A stretch of 59,952 nt of DNA, taken from NCBI GenBank assembly GCA_900316015.1, contig ONBG01000016.1, forward strand, positions 1-59,952. The letters run 5' to 3'. Below the pieces are notes generated by a model. The model was not told the origin of the DNA, searched no databases, and saw only the letters and a list, made by a program, of their open reading frames with translations. Shown here in pieces: positions 1 to 8,750 of this stretch (its first letter is position 1; each line of letters opens with the position of its first letter). The translations under genes and the position numbers were made by a program. Origin of the DNA: an uncultured Prevotella sp. GTDB lineage: Bacteria; Bacteroidota; Bacteroidia; Bacteroidales; Bacteroidaceae.

Positions 1-43
1 CTTTTAATAACAGAAGTTTTTCTTCTTCAGTGTACTGATTCAT
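1..43 (-). CDS. Possible 5' end of a gene running off the left edge
   Basis: On the minus strand an ATG at 43 opens a frame that stays open to the edge (MNQYTEEEKLLLLK). A purine-rich stretch (GGAAAAAAGTA) lies just upstream. Only 14 codons are visible, so no family can be named and the reading is uncertain. Confidence 0.3.
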   Translation of the reverse strand, partial: MNQYTEEEKLLLLK

Positions 44-160
44 TACTTTTTTCCTTTTACTTCTTTTTAATGAAGTGTCAACTTATTCAGTACAATACAC
101 GATGAGAGTACCCGTATTGTTAATAAACATTAATGCAATGAAATTTATGAAGAGTTCTTC

Positions 161-190
161 TTTCGTTCTCGATTAAATTCCTTACCTTTG
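161..190 (+). promoter_or_regulatory. Promoter of tRNA-Phe
   Basis: A Bacteroidota-type -7 element TACCTTTG lies at 183-190, with a weak -33 element (TTTC, 161-164) 18 bases upstream. It ends 17 bases before the mature tRNA. Confidence 0.6.
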
Positions 191-207
191 CAATCGCAAA
201 AAACAAA

Positions 208-280
208 GGTGCCTTAGCTCAGGTGGTAGAGCAATGGACTGAAAATCCATGTGTCCTTGGTTCAACTCCAAGAGGTACCA
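208..280 (+). tRNA. tRNA-Phe (anticodon GAA)
   Basis: A full 73-base cloverleaf can be drawn. The acceptor stem GGTGCCT (208-214) pairs with AGGTACC (273-279) with one G-T pair. The D stem is GCTC/GAGC, the anticodon stem ATGGA/TCCAT encloses the loop CTGAAAA with anticodon GAA, and the T stem CTTGG/CCAAG encloses TTCAACT. The discriminator base is A280. The 3' CCA is not encoded, so it must be added after transcription. Confidence 0.95.
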
Positions 281-296
281 CTCCTCCTTTCATTAG

Positions 297-325
297 CCCT
301 GTTCGCGCGAGCGGCAGGGTTTTTT
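297..325 (+). terminator. Terminator after tRNA-Phe
   Basis: CCCTG (297-301) pairs with CAGGG (315-319) around a GC-rich interior and is followed by a run of six T (320-325). It separates the tRNA from the pectinase gene. Confidence 0.7.
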
Positions 326-380
326 ATTTATTATTATTTGATTTTCCTTTTCATTCTTGCTGTTTTTCGGGATTATTTCC

Positions 381-388
381 TATCTTTG
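381..388 (+). promoter_or_regulatory. Promoter -7 element before the GH28 gene
   Basis: TATCTTTG matches TAnnTTTG exactly and lies 30 bases before the ATG at 419. A T-rich stretch at 362-366 is a poor -33 candidate. Confidence 0.55.
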
Positions 389-418
389 TGACCGTATTCT
401 GACAGAAAGTACAACAAT

Positions 419-1828
419 ATGAATCGCATATCCATGAAGATTAAGAAATTGTTAATGATTTCCTTGGCACTCTTCTGCATGATTCCAGCTGTGGCAGAAG
501 ACTATATCCGTTATCATCACGACCTTCCCGTCGCTCTCCCTCCAGTGACACAGCCGGTAATCCCACTGCGTAAGGTTTCCATTACAGACTACGGAGGGAA
601 GGGGGATGGCATCACGCTGAACACGGGTGCATTCGAACAAGCGATCCGTGCCTTAGAGAAGGAAGGCGGTGGAAGGCTGATTGTACCTGAAGGCATTTTC
701 CTCACCGGACCGATTGTCCTGAAAGGAGGCATCGATCTACATTTAGAACGAAACGCTGTCATCGTCTTCTCGCCCGACAAGGCACTCGCAGTGAAAGACG
801 GAGCCAAAAAGGCATCGGCATTGATCACTGCCAATAAACAGCATCATATCAGCATCACGGGCGAAGGAACCCTCGATGGGAATGGGGAATGGTGGCGACC
901 CGTGAAGCGTAGCAAGGTCAGTGACGTGGAATGGAAGCAATATCTGTCGATGGGAGGCACTGTAACAGACCAAGGGAGCCTTTGGTATCCTTTCCAGCTC
1001 AAGCACTATGGCAATATCGCGTCCACCCCAGAGGCACAAGAAAAATACCGCAACCACCTGATCCGGTTTACAGACTGCGACCGTGTTCTTGTGCAAGGCG
1101 TGACCATCATGAACTCCCCGAAATTCCATCTCACCACCCAACGTTGCACGAATGTCACGATCGACGGGACTACTATCCGCTGCCCATGGAACGCACAAAA
1201 TGGAGATGGCATTGACATTGGCAACAGCAGGAACGTGCTGATCGTCGGAAATACGATCGATTGCGGTGACGACGGGATCTGCATGAAGGGCGGAGCAGGA
1301 AAGACGGGACAGGAATACGGACCGTGCGAGAATATCCTTATTGAGGACAATACTGTCTACCATGCCCATGGAGGCTTTGTCATTGGGTCTGAGTTCTCTG
1401 GTGGCATGAAGAAGATTGTCGTCCGCAATAACACCTTTATGGGCACAGACACAGGTCTAAGATTCAAGTCGGCAACCGGGAAGGGAGGAAAGACGGAAGG
1501 TATTTATATCTCCCATATCCAGATGATCGACATCAAGGATGCCGCCATCGTTTTCGAGACAACCTACCAGGACCGTCCTGCAGGAGCCAAAGCCAAGGCT
1601 GTGCAAGCTGCGCAGAACGAGTTCGTTCCTGAATTTCAGGATATCCACATCTCGGATATCATCTGCCGGGGCACGAAAACCGGTATCGAGGCCCATGGAG
1701 AGAAAGGGATGGTACACCATATCTCCATCCAACACTCCACCTTTTTCTATACTGACAAGCCCATGGACATCGGGAAAGACTGTGAGATCTCGCTCCAAGA
1801 CGTCCAGTTCAAGACATTCCACCAATAA
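419..1828 (+). CDS. GH28 polygalacturonase-type pectin hydrolase, secreted
   Basis: Family GH28 enzymes hydrolyse alpha-1,4-galacturonosyl links, or related rhamnogalacturonan links, in pectin. The protein has 469 residues. A signal peptide covers about residues 1-26 (hydrophobic core then AVA/ED). The right-handed beta-helix carries the family's acidic signatures: NGDGID at about 261-266, GDDG at 283-286, a histidine loop AHGG near 316-319 and RFK at 348-350, equivalent to NTD, DD, GHG and RIK of classical members. A second in-frame ATG at 434 could be the true start. It heads a rightward group ending with a PL1 pectate lyase, so pectin breakdown is the likely theme. The exact bond cleaved cannot be told. 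Confidence 0.9.
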   Translation: MNRISMKIKKLLMISLALFCMIPAVAEDYIRYHHDLPVALPPVTQPVIPLRKVSITDYGGKGDGITLNTGAFEQAIRALEKEGGGRLIVPEGIFLTGPIVLKGGIDLHLERNAVIVFSPDKALAVKDGAKKASALITANKQHHISITGEGTLDGNGEWWRPVKRSKVSDVEWKQYLSMGGTVTDQGSLWYPFQLKHYGNIASTPEAQEKYRNHLIRFTDCDRVLVQGVTIMNSPKFHLTTQRCTNVTIDGTTIRCPWNAQNGDGIDIGNSRNVLIVGNTIDCGDDGICMKGGAGKTGQEYGPCENILIEDNTVYHAHGGFVIGSEFSGGMKKIVVRNNTFMGTDTGLRFKSATGKGGKTEGIYISHIQMIDIKDAAIVFETTYQDRPAGAKAKAVQAAQNEFVPEFQDIHISDIICRGTKTGIEAHGEKGMVHHISIQHSTFFYTDKPMDIGKDCEISLQDVQFKTFHQ

Positions 1829-1840
1829 CGATCATAGAAT

Positions 1841-3367
1841 ATGCTCAAGAAAATCAGAATCACGCTCGCTGCAGTAGTCTTTATCTGCATCACGCTTTTG
1901 TTCCTCGATTTCACGGGGGGCTTGCGTCACTATCTCGGATGGATGGCAAAGATCCAGTTTTTACCAGCCGTATTGGCACTCAACTTTGCCGTCATCTTAG
2001 GCCTAATCATCCTGACCCTCCTCTTCGGACGCATCTATTGTTCCATCATCTGTCCCTTAGGCGTTTTCCAGGACATCATGGCAAGGATCGGTCGATGGGG
2101 GAAACGCAATCCCTATTCCTATTCTCCTGCAAAGAGCATCCTACGATATGGGGTCCTTGCCGTGTTCATTCTCGCCCTCGTCTGTGGGGTCGGCTCATTT
2201 GTGGCACTACTCGCCCCCTACTCCGCTTACGGCAGGATCGCCAGCAACTTGTTCCAACCCATCTACCTACTTGGCAATAACGCCTTGGCAGCCATTGCCG
2301 CCCATATCAACAGTTATGCCTTCTACAGTGCGGACATATGGCTCAAGAGCATGCCGACCTTCATCGTTGCCGTTGCGACCTTGATCATTCTTGTTGTCTT
2401 GGCATGGAGGAATGGGAGGAGCTATTGCAATACAATCTGCCCGGTAGGTACGTTCCTAAGTCTTTTCGCACGTTTTTCCTGGATGAAAATCCATATTAAC
2501 GAAGACGAATGCCACAACTGCGGGAAATGTTCCCGCTATTGCAAGGCTGCTTGCATTGATTTCAAGGAACATAAAATCGACTATTCCCGCTGTGTAGTCT
2601 GTGGCGACTGCCTCGGTCAATGTAGCTTCAACGCCCTGCATTATTGCCATCCAGCCCATCGGCACCCTGTTCCCTCCTCCCGTCAGGCGACAGCACCGAC
2701 AAAAGCACAATTCTCCTCTGGGGAACAGGCAACACAGGTAGACACGGGTCGGCGCAATCTTCTCTTAGGGATCGCCATGACCTCCACGGCAGTTGCAAAA
2801 GCCCAAAAGGACAAGAAGATCGAAGGTGGACTAGCAAAGATTGAGGACAAGGTCGCCCCGGAACGTACTACACCGATCACTCCTCCCGGCTCATACAGTG
2901 CTGAGCACATGGCGCAGCATTGCACAGGTTGCCAGCTCTGCGTGTCTGAATGCCCGAATGGTGTTCTCCGACCCTCAGCCGGTCTTATGACACTGATGCA
3001 GCCTGTCATGAGTTATGAACGAGGCTGGTGCCGCCCAGAATGCACGCGCTGCTCCGAGGTCTGTCCAACAGGAGCCATCAAGCTGATCAAACGAGAGGAC
3101 AAGTCATCCATCCACGTAGGGCATGCCGTATGGATCAAGAAGAATTGTGTCGTCCTCCGCGATGGCGTAGAATGCGGCAACTGCAGTCGCCATTGTCCAA
3201 ACGGAGCCATCGACATGGTACCCTACCAGACCCCGGACGGGGAAGTGAAAGTCCCTGCTGTCGATCCAGAACGTTGCATCGGGTGCGGAGCCTGCGAGAA
3301 CCTCTGCCCTGCCCGACCCTTCTCCGCTATCTATGTGGAAGGGCACGAAGTACACAAGGTAAAATAA
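1841..3367 (+). CDS. Membrane polyferredoxin (NapH-like membrane part plus several 4Fe-4S clusters)
   Basis: The 508-residue protein starts with a membrane domain (helices at about residues 7-25, 40-62, 89-112 and 170-190) containing two cysteine loops, YCSIICPLG and YCNTICPVG, typical of NapH/CcoG-like quinol-linked electron carriers. Then come two ferredoxin motifs (CHNCGKCSRYC and CVVCGDCLGQC), a hydrophilic linker, and further clusters: CTGCQLCVSEC, CTRCSEVC, CGNCSRHC and CIGCGACENLC. It therefore looks like NapH and NapG fused. The start lies 12 bases after the pectinase stop. Thirteen bases after its own stop lies a Tat-exported reductase with ferredoxin clusters, so this protein probably passes quinol electrons to it. 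That partnership is inferred from position. Confidence 0.8.
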   Translation: MLKKIRITLAAVVFICITLLFLDFTGGLRHYLGWMAKIQFLPAVLALNFAVILGLIILTLLFGRIYCSIICPLGVFQDIMARIGRWGKRNPYSYSPAKSILRYGVLAVFILALVCGVGSFVALLAPYSAYGRIASNLFQPIYLLGNNALAAIAAHINSYAFYSADIWLKSMPTFIVAVATLIILVVLAWRNGRSYCNTICPVGTFLSLFARFSWMKIHINEDECHNCGKCSRYCKAACIDFKEHKIDYSRCVVCGDCLGQCSFNALHYCHPAHRHPVPSSRQATAPTKAQFSSGEQATQVDTGRRNLLLGIAMTSTAVAKAQKDKKIEGGLAKIEDKVAPERTTPITPPGSYSAEHMAQHCTGCQLCVSECPNGVLRPSAGLMTLMQPVMSYERGWCRPECTRCSEVCPTGAIKLIKREDKSSIHVGHAVWIKKNCVVLRDGVECGNCSRHCPNGAIDMVPYQTPDGEVKVPAVDPERCIGCGACENLCPARPFSAIYVEGHEVHKVK

Positions 3368-3380
3368 ACACGTTAAGCAC

Positions 3381-4790
3381 ATGGAAAAGAAAATGAACAG
3401 GCGCTCCTTCCTAAAACTCTTCGGAGCAGGAACAGCAGCCACTGCCACAGCCCTAACCATAGGCTGCAAGGATAAAGGCAACCAACCCAACCAACAGGAG
3501 CCCCCTATGGGGAAGATGACATACCGAACCAATCCCAACACACACGACAAAGTGTCTATCTTAGGATATGGCATGATGCGACTGCCCACCAAGGGGCAAA
3601 AGAACGGACAACGCCAGCGTGGAGACGGGGAAGTAGACCAAGAGATGGTCAATAAGCAGGTAGACTATGCCATTGCACATGGGGTCAACTACTTCGACAC
3701 GTCCCCAGTCTACACAGAAGGGCAATCGGAACACCATACAGGCATTGCCCTGAAGCGTCATCCCCGCAAGAGCTTCCTCATTGCCACCAAGATGTCCAAC
3801 ATGGGAAATTACTCCAGAGAGGACTCCATCGCCATGTTCAACAACTCCCTCAAAGAGCTGCAAGTTGACTATATCGACTATTATCTCTTGCATTGTATCG
3901 GCACTCCAGATGGGGATAAGAGCCCCATGGATGTCTTCAACGACCGATTCATCAACAACGGGATACTCCACTGGCTCATCGACAAGCGCAAAGAAGGAAC
4001 CATCCGCAACCTCGGGTTCTCCTTCCATGGCGACCAGAAAGTATTCGACCATGCCTTGGAGATGCACGACAAGGGCGAGGTGCATTGGGATTTCGTGCAA
4101 ATTGAACTCAATTATCTCGACTGGGACTATGCCCATCTGATCAATGAGATCAATGTTAACGCCAGATATCTATACGGGCAGTTAGAGAAACGCGGGATAC
4201 CAGCTGTGATCATGGAACCACTCTTGGGAGGTCGGCTGGCGAATATCCCTAAGAATGCGCGAGAGAAATTGCAGTCGATTAACCCAGAAGTCTCCATCGC
4301 TTCTTGGGCATTCCGCTATGCCGCCACCCACAAGGATGTGCTTTGCATGCTCAGTGGCATGACATACATGGAAAACCTGAAGGATAACCTGCGGACAGTC
4401 TGCCCACTGAAACTCCTGCAACCTGCCGAGATGACCCTGCTTGAAAAGACCATTGCCAAGGATATCTACGATATGAAGACCATCCCTTGCAACGACTGCA
4501 AATACTGCATGCCCTGCCCTTATGGCGTTGATATTCCCGGCATCTTCGTCCATTATAATAACTGCATTCTGGAAAGCAACTATCCTCAGTCGGTCAAAGA
4601 CCCACGCTACACAGAAATGCGCCAAGCCTTTCTCGTGGGATATGACAGGAGTGTGCCGAAGCTAAGGCAGGCTGACCACTGCATTGGATGCGGGCAATGC
4701 CAACCCAAATGCCCGCAAGGGATTCCGATCCCCGATGAACTGCATCGTCTCGCAGATTACATAGAAGAATTGAAGCAAGACCTTCTCTAA
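3381..4790 (+). CDS. Tat-exported aldo/keto reductase with C-terminal ferredoxin domain
   Basis: This protein has 469 residues. The N-terminus MNRRSFLKLFGAG is a twin-arginine signal and is followed by TIGC, so it may become a Tat-exported lipoprotein. The aldo/keto reductase barrel shows the tetrad regions: D and Y in YFDTSPVYTEG, K in ATKMS and H in YYLLHC. The C-terminus holds two Fe-S motifs, CNDCKYCMPC and CIGCGQCQPKC. Export as a folded, cofactor-loaded enzyme fits the twin-arginine signal. Because NADPH is not expected outside the cytoplasm, electrons may come from the membrane polyferredoxin just upstream. The substrate is unknown; the flanking pectinases suggest a sugar or uronate. 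Confidence 0.85.
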   Translation: MEKKMNRRSFLKLFGAGTAATATALTIGCKDKGNQPNQQEPPMGKMTYRTNPNTHDKVSILGYGMMRLPTKGQKNGQRQRGDGEVDQEMVNKQVDYAIAHGVNYFDTSPVYTEGQSEHHTGIALKRHPRKSFLIATKMSNMGNYSREDSIAMFNNSLKELQVDYIDYYLLHCIGTPDGDKSPMDVFNDRFINNGILHWLIDKRKEGTIRNLGFSFHGDQKVFDHALEMHDKGEVHWDFVQIELNYLDWDYAHLINEINVNARYLYGQLEKRGIPAVIMEPLLGGRLANIPKNAREKLQSINPEVSIASWAFRYAATHKDVLCMLSGMTYMENLKDNLRTVCPLKLLQPAEMTLLEKTIAKDIYDMKTIPCNDCKYCMPCPYGVDIPGIFVHYNNCILESNYPQSVKDPRYTEMRQAFLVGYDRSVPKLRQADHCIGCGQCQPKCPQGIPIPDELHRLADYIEELKQDLL

Positions 4791-4798
4791 AGACACGG

Positions 4799-4824
4799 AT
4801 CCTCTCCCGCCCTTGGGAGAGGAT
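4799..4824 (+). terminator. Perfect 10-bp hairpin after the reductase gene
   Basis: ATCCTCTCCC (4799-4808) pairs with GGGAGAGGAT (4815-4824) around a six-base loop, nine bases after the reductase stop. No real T-run follows, so it may be a weak terminator or an mRNA-stabilising end. Confidence 0.55.
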
Positions 4825-4913
4825 ACCTTGCACTTTCTATCAGAAATACTATCACAAATTATCTTTTCCAATAAAAAACGCCCTTTCCTTGCTCGATTCT
4901 GCCTAAAAGAACG

Positions 4914-4921
4914 TAACTTAG
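4914..4921 (+). promoter_or_regulatory. Possible promoter of the pectate lyase
   Basis: TAACTTAG matches TAnnTTTG at all but one position and lies 24 bases before the lyase ATG. A CTTG at 4888-4891 is a distant -33 candidate. With the preceding hairpin it suggests separate transcription of the lyase. Confidence 0.35.
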
Positions 4922-4945
4922 CAACGAAAAAATCTACTGAACATT

Positions 4946-6190
4946 ATGATCAAGAAAAGAATCACGCAGCTTTTATGGACAACTTTGATCACCTTGAGCT
5001 GCTTTGCCGAAGGAGCAGAGAATGGTATCACACCCTTTGATGCGAACGCCCCCATAGGCTTCGCTACTTGCCAAGGATCCACGACAGGCAGCAATGATGC
5101 CAACCCCGTGGTCGTCACCACCCTCGAAGAACTGAGGACGGCCCTGTATACAGCACGAAAAAGTGGTAACCCCACCACCGTATATATAAAAGGTAGCATA
5201 GAGACCACCGGTTATGTCTACTTGCAAGATACGAAAAACATGACGATCTATGGGCTTCCCGGCTCTTTTCTGTACAACACGAACCGTGAACCCGTCAAGA
5301 GTACCGGCATCCTTCTCATGAAACGCTGCAGCAATATCATCCTCCGCAATCTCACCTTCAAGGGAGCCGGAGCCTATGACATCGATGGCAATGATGACCT
5401 GACCCTGCAAAGTAGCGACCATGTCTGGATCGACCATTGCGACTTCCAGGATGGCGTTGACGGAAACTTCGACTGTAATAACCAAGCCAATTATGTCAGT
5501 GTTACCTGGTGCCGCTTCCATTACCTGATCGCCCCGAAAGCTGGTGGGTCTGGAGGCAGCAACGACCATCGGTTCAGTAACCTTTGGGGCAGTAGCGACA
5601 GTGCGGCCGACGACGGTTATCTCAACACGACCTTTGCCAACTGCTGGTGGGATGAAGGTTGCGTGGAACGCATGCCCCGCATCCGTTTCGGAAAAGTGCA
5701 TTTAGTCAACTGCCTTTTCTCCAGTAGCGTTACCTCTTATGCCATCGGCATAGGATATAAGGCAAAAGTATATGTAGAGAACTGTGCCTTTACTTACACG
5801 CAAGACAAGCACCATCAAGTGTGGAAATATCCCTCTACTTCAGGATCCACCGACCATAGCTTTGTCTTCACTGGCAATATCGGACTGGATGACAGGAGGG
5901 AATCCTTGGGGGAGGATTATTTCATCCCGACCGATTCTTATTCATTGAAAGCGTATGATACTAAATACGTAGCATCATTCGTTGGAAACCCTTCTACAGG
6001 GGCAGGTGCTACCTTAGCCCTGCCTGATCCAACAGGAATCACACACATCGACAGTGATGTGCAAAAAAACAAAAAAGACTATTACACCCTATCAGGGATC
6101 AGGACCCAGACGCCAAGAGCAGGTATTACGATTGTCAGGACGCAGAGAAACGACGGCAATATCTACGTCCAGAAAGTTATCCATCGATAA
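4946..6190 (+). CDS. PL1 pectate lyase, secreted
   Basis: Family PL1 enzymes cleave polygalacturonate by beta-elimination using calcium and a catalytic arginine. The 414-residue protein has a signal peptide (about residues 1-24), the PL1 signature WIDHCDF at 161-167 followed by the DG..D calcium region, and RMPRIRFGKVH at about 242-252, which carries the catalytic Arg. The last 35 residues (YYTLSGIRTQTPRAG...) resemble the short C-terminal sorting tails of Prevotella exported proteins, suggesting secretion beyond the outer membrane; this is an inference. The gene ends 14 bases inside the convergent trmO gene. With the GH28 enzyme upstream it makes a small pectin-degradation group without visible SusC/SusD genes. 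Confidence 0.9.
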   Translation: MIKKRITQLLWTTLITLSCFAEGAENGITPFDANAPIGFATCQGSTTGSNDANPVVVTTLEELRTALYTARKSGNPTTVYIKGSIETTGYVYLQDTKNMTIYGLPGSFLYNTNREPVKSTGILLMKRCSNIILRNLTFKGAGAYDIDGNDDLTLQSSDHVWIDHCDFQDGVDGNFDCNNQANYVSVTWCRFHYLIAPKAGGSGGSNDHRFSNLWGSSDSAADDGYLNTTFANCWWDEGCVERMPRIRFGKVHLVNCLFSSSVTSYAIGIGYKAKVYVENCAFTYTQDKHHQVWKYPSTSGSTDHSFVFTGNIGLDDRRESLGEDYFIPTDSYSLKAYDTKYVASFVGNPSTGAGATLALPDPTGITHIDSDVQKNKKDYYTLSGIRTQTPRAGITIVRTQRNDGNIYVQKVIHR

Positions 6191-6845
6191 CTGTCAGCAC
6201 ATCATCCTCCACTGTGAAATGGATGTCCCTGCCTTCGAAGGGCATCCCATATACTTTAAGAGGATCGTTCTGATAATGAGGACGAGGATCCAATTCCAAA
6301 ACCTGCCTCAGGATTCTCAACGTTTCTGGAGATAGGGAATGTTCCATCTCCTCAGGAATCCGTACTTGCAACCGACGGATAGGATGACGGTCGACGAAAC
6401 CACTTCGTGCACCCGGATGGCTGTCAGCATAAGTCACATAAGGCTTGATGTCATAGATCGGCGTTCCATCCATTAAGTCTGCCCCCAAGACATGGACGAC
6501 CGGTCCTTGGGCTGTATCCCAATCAATGAAATCGAGCCGGACCGACGACAATCCCAAACGGTTAGGGCGGAAAGGGGAACGGGTGGCAAACACGCCCACA
6601 CGCTCATTTCCCCCTAACAAAGGAGGACGAACCACAGGACTATGAGCTGCATGCCTGTTGGCAGAAAACTCCCAGATAAGCCAAAGAAAGTCGAAAGAAT
6701 CCATGCCGCGTAATGCGTCACAGTTACGATATTCTGGCACAAAGACAATCTCGCCCTGTAGATCCTCCACCAGTCCACTTTGCTTTGGGATGCCAAACTT
6801 AGAGGCAAAAGGTGAATGAAAGTATGCTATCGGTTTTATTTCCAT
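6177..6845 (-). CDS. trmO: tRNA m6t6A37 methyltransferase TrmO (TsaA/YaeB family)
   Basis: TrmO uses S-adenosylmethionine to N6-methylate threonylcarbamoyladenosine at position 37 of threonine tRNAs. The 222-residue protein starts at the ATG at 6845 (MEIKPIAYFHSPF). A longer frame to 6902 exists, but its extra 19 residues are outside the family. Visible family features are the N-terminal SPF..GIPKQSG segment, the central SPFRPNRLGLSSV motif and a C-terminal DPRPHY motif. It is transcribed leftward, overlaps the pectate lyase tail to tail by 14 bases, and is divergent from the MgtC-like gene. The call is firm. Confidence 0.93.
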   Translation of the reverse strand: MEIKPIAYFHSPFASKFGIPKQSGLVEDLQGEIVFVPEYRNCDALRGMDSFDFLWLIWEFSANRHAAHSPVVRPPLLGGNERVGVFATRSPFRPNRLGLSSVRLDFIDWDTAQGPVVHVLGADLMDGTPIYDIKPYVTYADSHPGARSGFVDRHPIRRLQVRIPEEMEHSLSPETLRILRQVLELDPRPHYQNDPLKVYGMPFEGRDIHFTVEDDVLTVIDG

Positions 6846-6923
6846 CCCTGCAAAGTTAAGGAAAAAGGGAAAAACGAACAAATTATTTCCCATAAAAGGC
6901 ATACGATATTCCTAATAATTTCT

Positions 6924-6931
6924 TATTTTTG
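6924..6931 (+). promoter_or_regulatory. Promoter -7 element before the MgtC-like gene
   Basis: TATTTTTG fits TAnnTTTG and lies 22 bases before the ATG at 6954. No clear -33 element was found. Confidence 0.5.
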
Positions 6932-6953
6932 TGCCAGAATTCAAAGGAATATC

Positions 6954-7619
6954 ATGACAACGGAATTGATCATTCGTATCTTTATTGCAGCCCTCTTAGG
7001 AGGGGCTATAGGGTTAGAGCGTGAATACCGGGCAAAAGAAGCTGGATTCCGCACCCATTTTCTTGTCGCATTGGGCAGTGCCCTGTTTATGGTCATCTCC
7101 CAATACGGGTTCGGAGAAGTTCTCTCAAGTCTGAATAAGGCCAGTTTCGACCCATCGCGTATAGCCTCACAAGTGGTCACAGGTATCGGTTTCATCGGCA
7201 CCGGAACCATTATTTTCCAAAAACATGTACTCAAAGGGCTCACCACTGCCGCTGGACTATGGGTGACCGCAGCAATTGGTCTGACCTGTGGCTCTGGCAT
7301 GTTCGCCTTGGCCATTGTCGCCACTATTTTCGTTCTGATCTGCCTTGAAGCACTTAACTGGGTTCTGCACCGGTTCGGCAGCAAGAATATTGCCATCACT
7401 TTCTCTACATCTTCCAAAGAAAACATACAACGGATACTCAAACAGATGAAAGAAGAAGATGCCGACTTAGACACATACGAGATGAAGGAGCTGAAGACTT
7501 CCTCTGGATCCGTCTATGAAGTCAGCATGGAAGTCAAGGTGCGAAGGAATAAATACCAGTCAAAGATCCTGCAACTTATGGAGGAATTCGAAGGTGTCAC
7601 GATCGAGACCATTGAATAA
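6954..7619 (+). CDS. MgtC/SapB family inner-membrane protein
   Basis: The chosen start is the ATG at 6954 (MTTELIIRIFIAALLGG), placed well after the -7 element; a longer frame to 6816 would include the promoter. The 221-residue protein has an N-terminal membrane domain with about four or five helices and the family hallmarks GGAIGLEREYRAKEAGFRTH and GFIGTGTI, plus a C-terminal soluble ACT-like domain from about residue 145. MgtC relatives affect magnesium adaptation and ATP synthase activity in some bacteria, but members in commensals are mostly uncharacterised, so no specific role is claimed. Confidence 0.9.
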   Translation: MTTELIIRIFIAALLGGAIGLEREYRAKEAGFRTHFLVALGSALFMVISQYGFGEVLSSLNKASFDPSRIASQVVTGIGFIGTGTIIFQKHVLKGLTTAAGLWVTAAIGLTCGSGMFALAIVATIFVLICLEALNWVLHRFGSKNIAITFSTSSKENIQRILKQMKEEDADLDTYEMKELKTSSGSVYEVSMEVKVRRNKYQSKILQLMEEFEGVTIETIE

Positions 7620-7645
7620 TTTTCGTAAGATTTCCCCTTGATAAT

Positions 7646-7676
7646 TTTGCTATTTACGTAAGTTGAATTAATTTTG
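7646..7676 (+). promoter_or_regulatory. Promoter of the YitT-like gene
   Basis: TTTG (7646-7649), 19 bases, then TAATTTTG (7669-7676): an exact match to the Bacteroidota consensus, 19 bases before the ATG. Confidence 0.75.
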
Positions 7677-7695
7677 CCGACTCAAACGATAAACA

Positions 7696-8634
7696 ATGGA
7701 AACAATCACGTTAAACAAAAAGAGTGCTTGGAAAGAAGTACGCGACTACTTGTTCATCCTCGTTGCCATGCTCCTGTATGCTATCGGGTGGACTGTCTTC
7801 CTTTTACCCAACAACATCACAACGGGCGGAGTGCCCGGTATCTCCTCCATCGTCTACTGGGGACTGGGGATTCCGGTACAATACACCTATTTTGTCATCA
7901 ACTTCTTCCTCCTCATTGCTGCCCTGAAGACCTTAGGGCTGAGGTTTTGCCTGAAGACGATCTTTGCCGTGATCTGCCTGACTTTCCTGACTGCCGTTCT
8001 GAAAGATTACGGACTGGAGGCAAAGTTGTTAAGTGACCAACCCTTCATGGCAAGCATCATCGGCGCAGTCTTTTGCGGCACCAGTGTAGGATTAGGGCTT
8101 TCTGTAGGTGGCAGCACAGGTGGAACGGATATAGTCGCAGCCATTGTGCACAAGTACCGTGATATTTCCTTAGGCCGTGTCATCCTGATCTGCGATGTGG
8201 TCATCATCTCCTCCAGTTATTTTGTGCTCCACAACTGGGAAATGGTCATTTATGGCTATGTCGTTCTTTATGTCACGGCTTTCTGTGTTGACCAAGTCGT
8301 CAACACGACTCGTCAATCGGTACAGTTCTTTATCATCTCCGACAAATACAAGGAAATCGGACACCGCATCAACAAGAATCCCCATCGAGGCTGCACAGTC
8401 ATCGACGCGCATGGTTTCTACTCTGGAAAAGAAGTGAAAATGCTGTTTGTATTGGCCAAGAAGAGTGAGTCAAACAAAATCTTTACATTGATTGATGAGA
8501 TCGACCCCAGCGCATTCGTTTCCCAAAGTGCGGTCATCGGTGTTTATGGAGAAGGGTTCGACCGCTTTAAGGTCAAGCACAAGAAAAAGTCTGAGCCAGT
8601 CTTCGATCTTGACGACCCAGAAGAACAAGTTTAG
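7696..8634 (+). CDS. YitT family membrane protein (DUF161/DUF2179)
   Basis: The 312-residue protein has about five or six membrane helices in residues 15-190, with the family loop LPNNITTGGVPGIS and the glycine-rich stretch GLGLSVGGSTGGTDIVA. A soluble DUF2179 domain follows (about 215-290, including GCTVIDAHGFYSGKEVKML). The family is common in Firmicutes and Bacteroidota. A transport role is often suggested but the substrate is not established. It has its own strong promoter and converges on the B12 uptake operon. Confidence 0.9.
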   Translation: METITLNKKSAWKEVRDYLFILVAMLLYAIGWTVFLLPNNITTGGVPGISSIVYWGLGIPVQYTYFVINFFLLIAALKTLGLRFCLKTIFAVICLTFLTAVLKDYGLEAKLLSDQPFMASIIGAVFCGTSVGLGLSVGGSTGGTDIVAAIVHKYRDISLGRVILICDVVIISSSYFVLHNWEMVIYGYVVLYVTAFCVDQVVNTTRQSVQFFIISDKYKEIGHRINKNPHRGCTVIDAHGFYSGKEVKMLFVLAKKSESNKIFTLIDEIDPSAFVSQSAVIGVYGEGFDRFKVKHKKKSEPVFDLDDPEEQV

Positions 8635-8708
8635 GGAAGAGATCCTCTTTCTCTTCAAAAAGGAGGGAGGAAAGACAGGAAACAGACCGGAAGCTCCGGG
8701 AAATGATC

Positions 8709-8750
8709 AGGCCGGCATCATCTTCAATGAATCGAAGATGGTGCCGGTCT
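8709..8750. terminator. Long hairpin between convergent yitT-like and btuF-like genes
   Basis: A 17-base arm (8709-8725) pairs with 8734-8750 around an eight-base loop, with a few G-T pairs. On the plus strand TTTCC follows, so it may end the YitT transcript. The btuF-like stop codon (8724-8726) lies inside it. Confidence 0.6.

Noticed and set aside
743-1369. Minus-strand frame of 208 codons opposite the GH28 gene
   Set aside because: Shadow of the beta-helix enzyme; no start region or domain.
4973-5701. Minus-strand frame of 242 codons opposite the pectate lyase
   Set aside because: The PL1 signatures on the plus strand leave no doubt about the coding strand.
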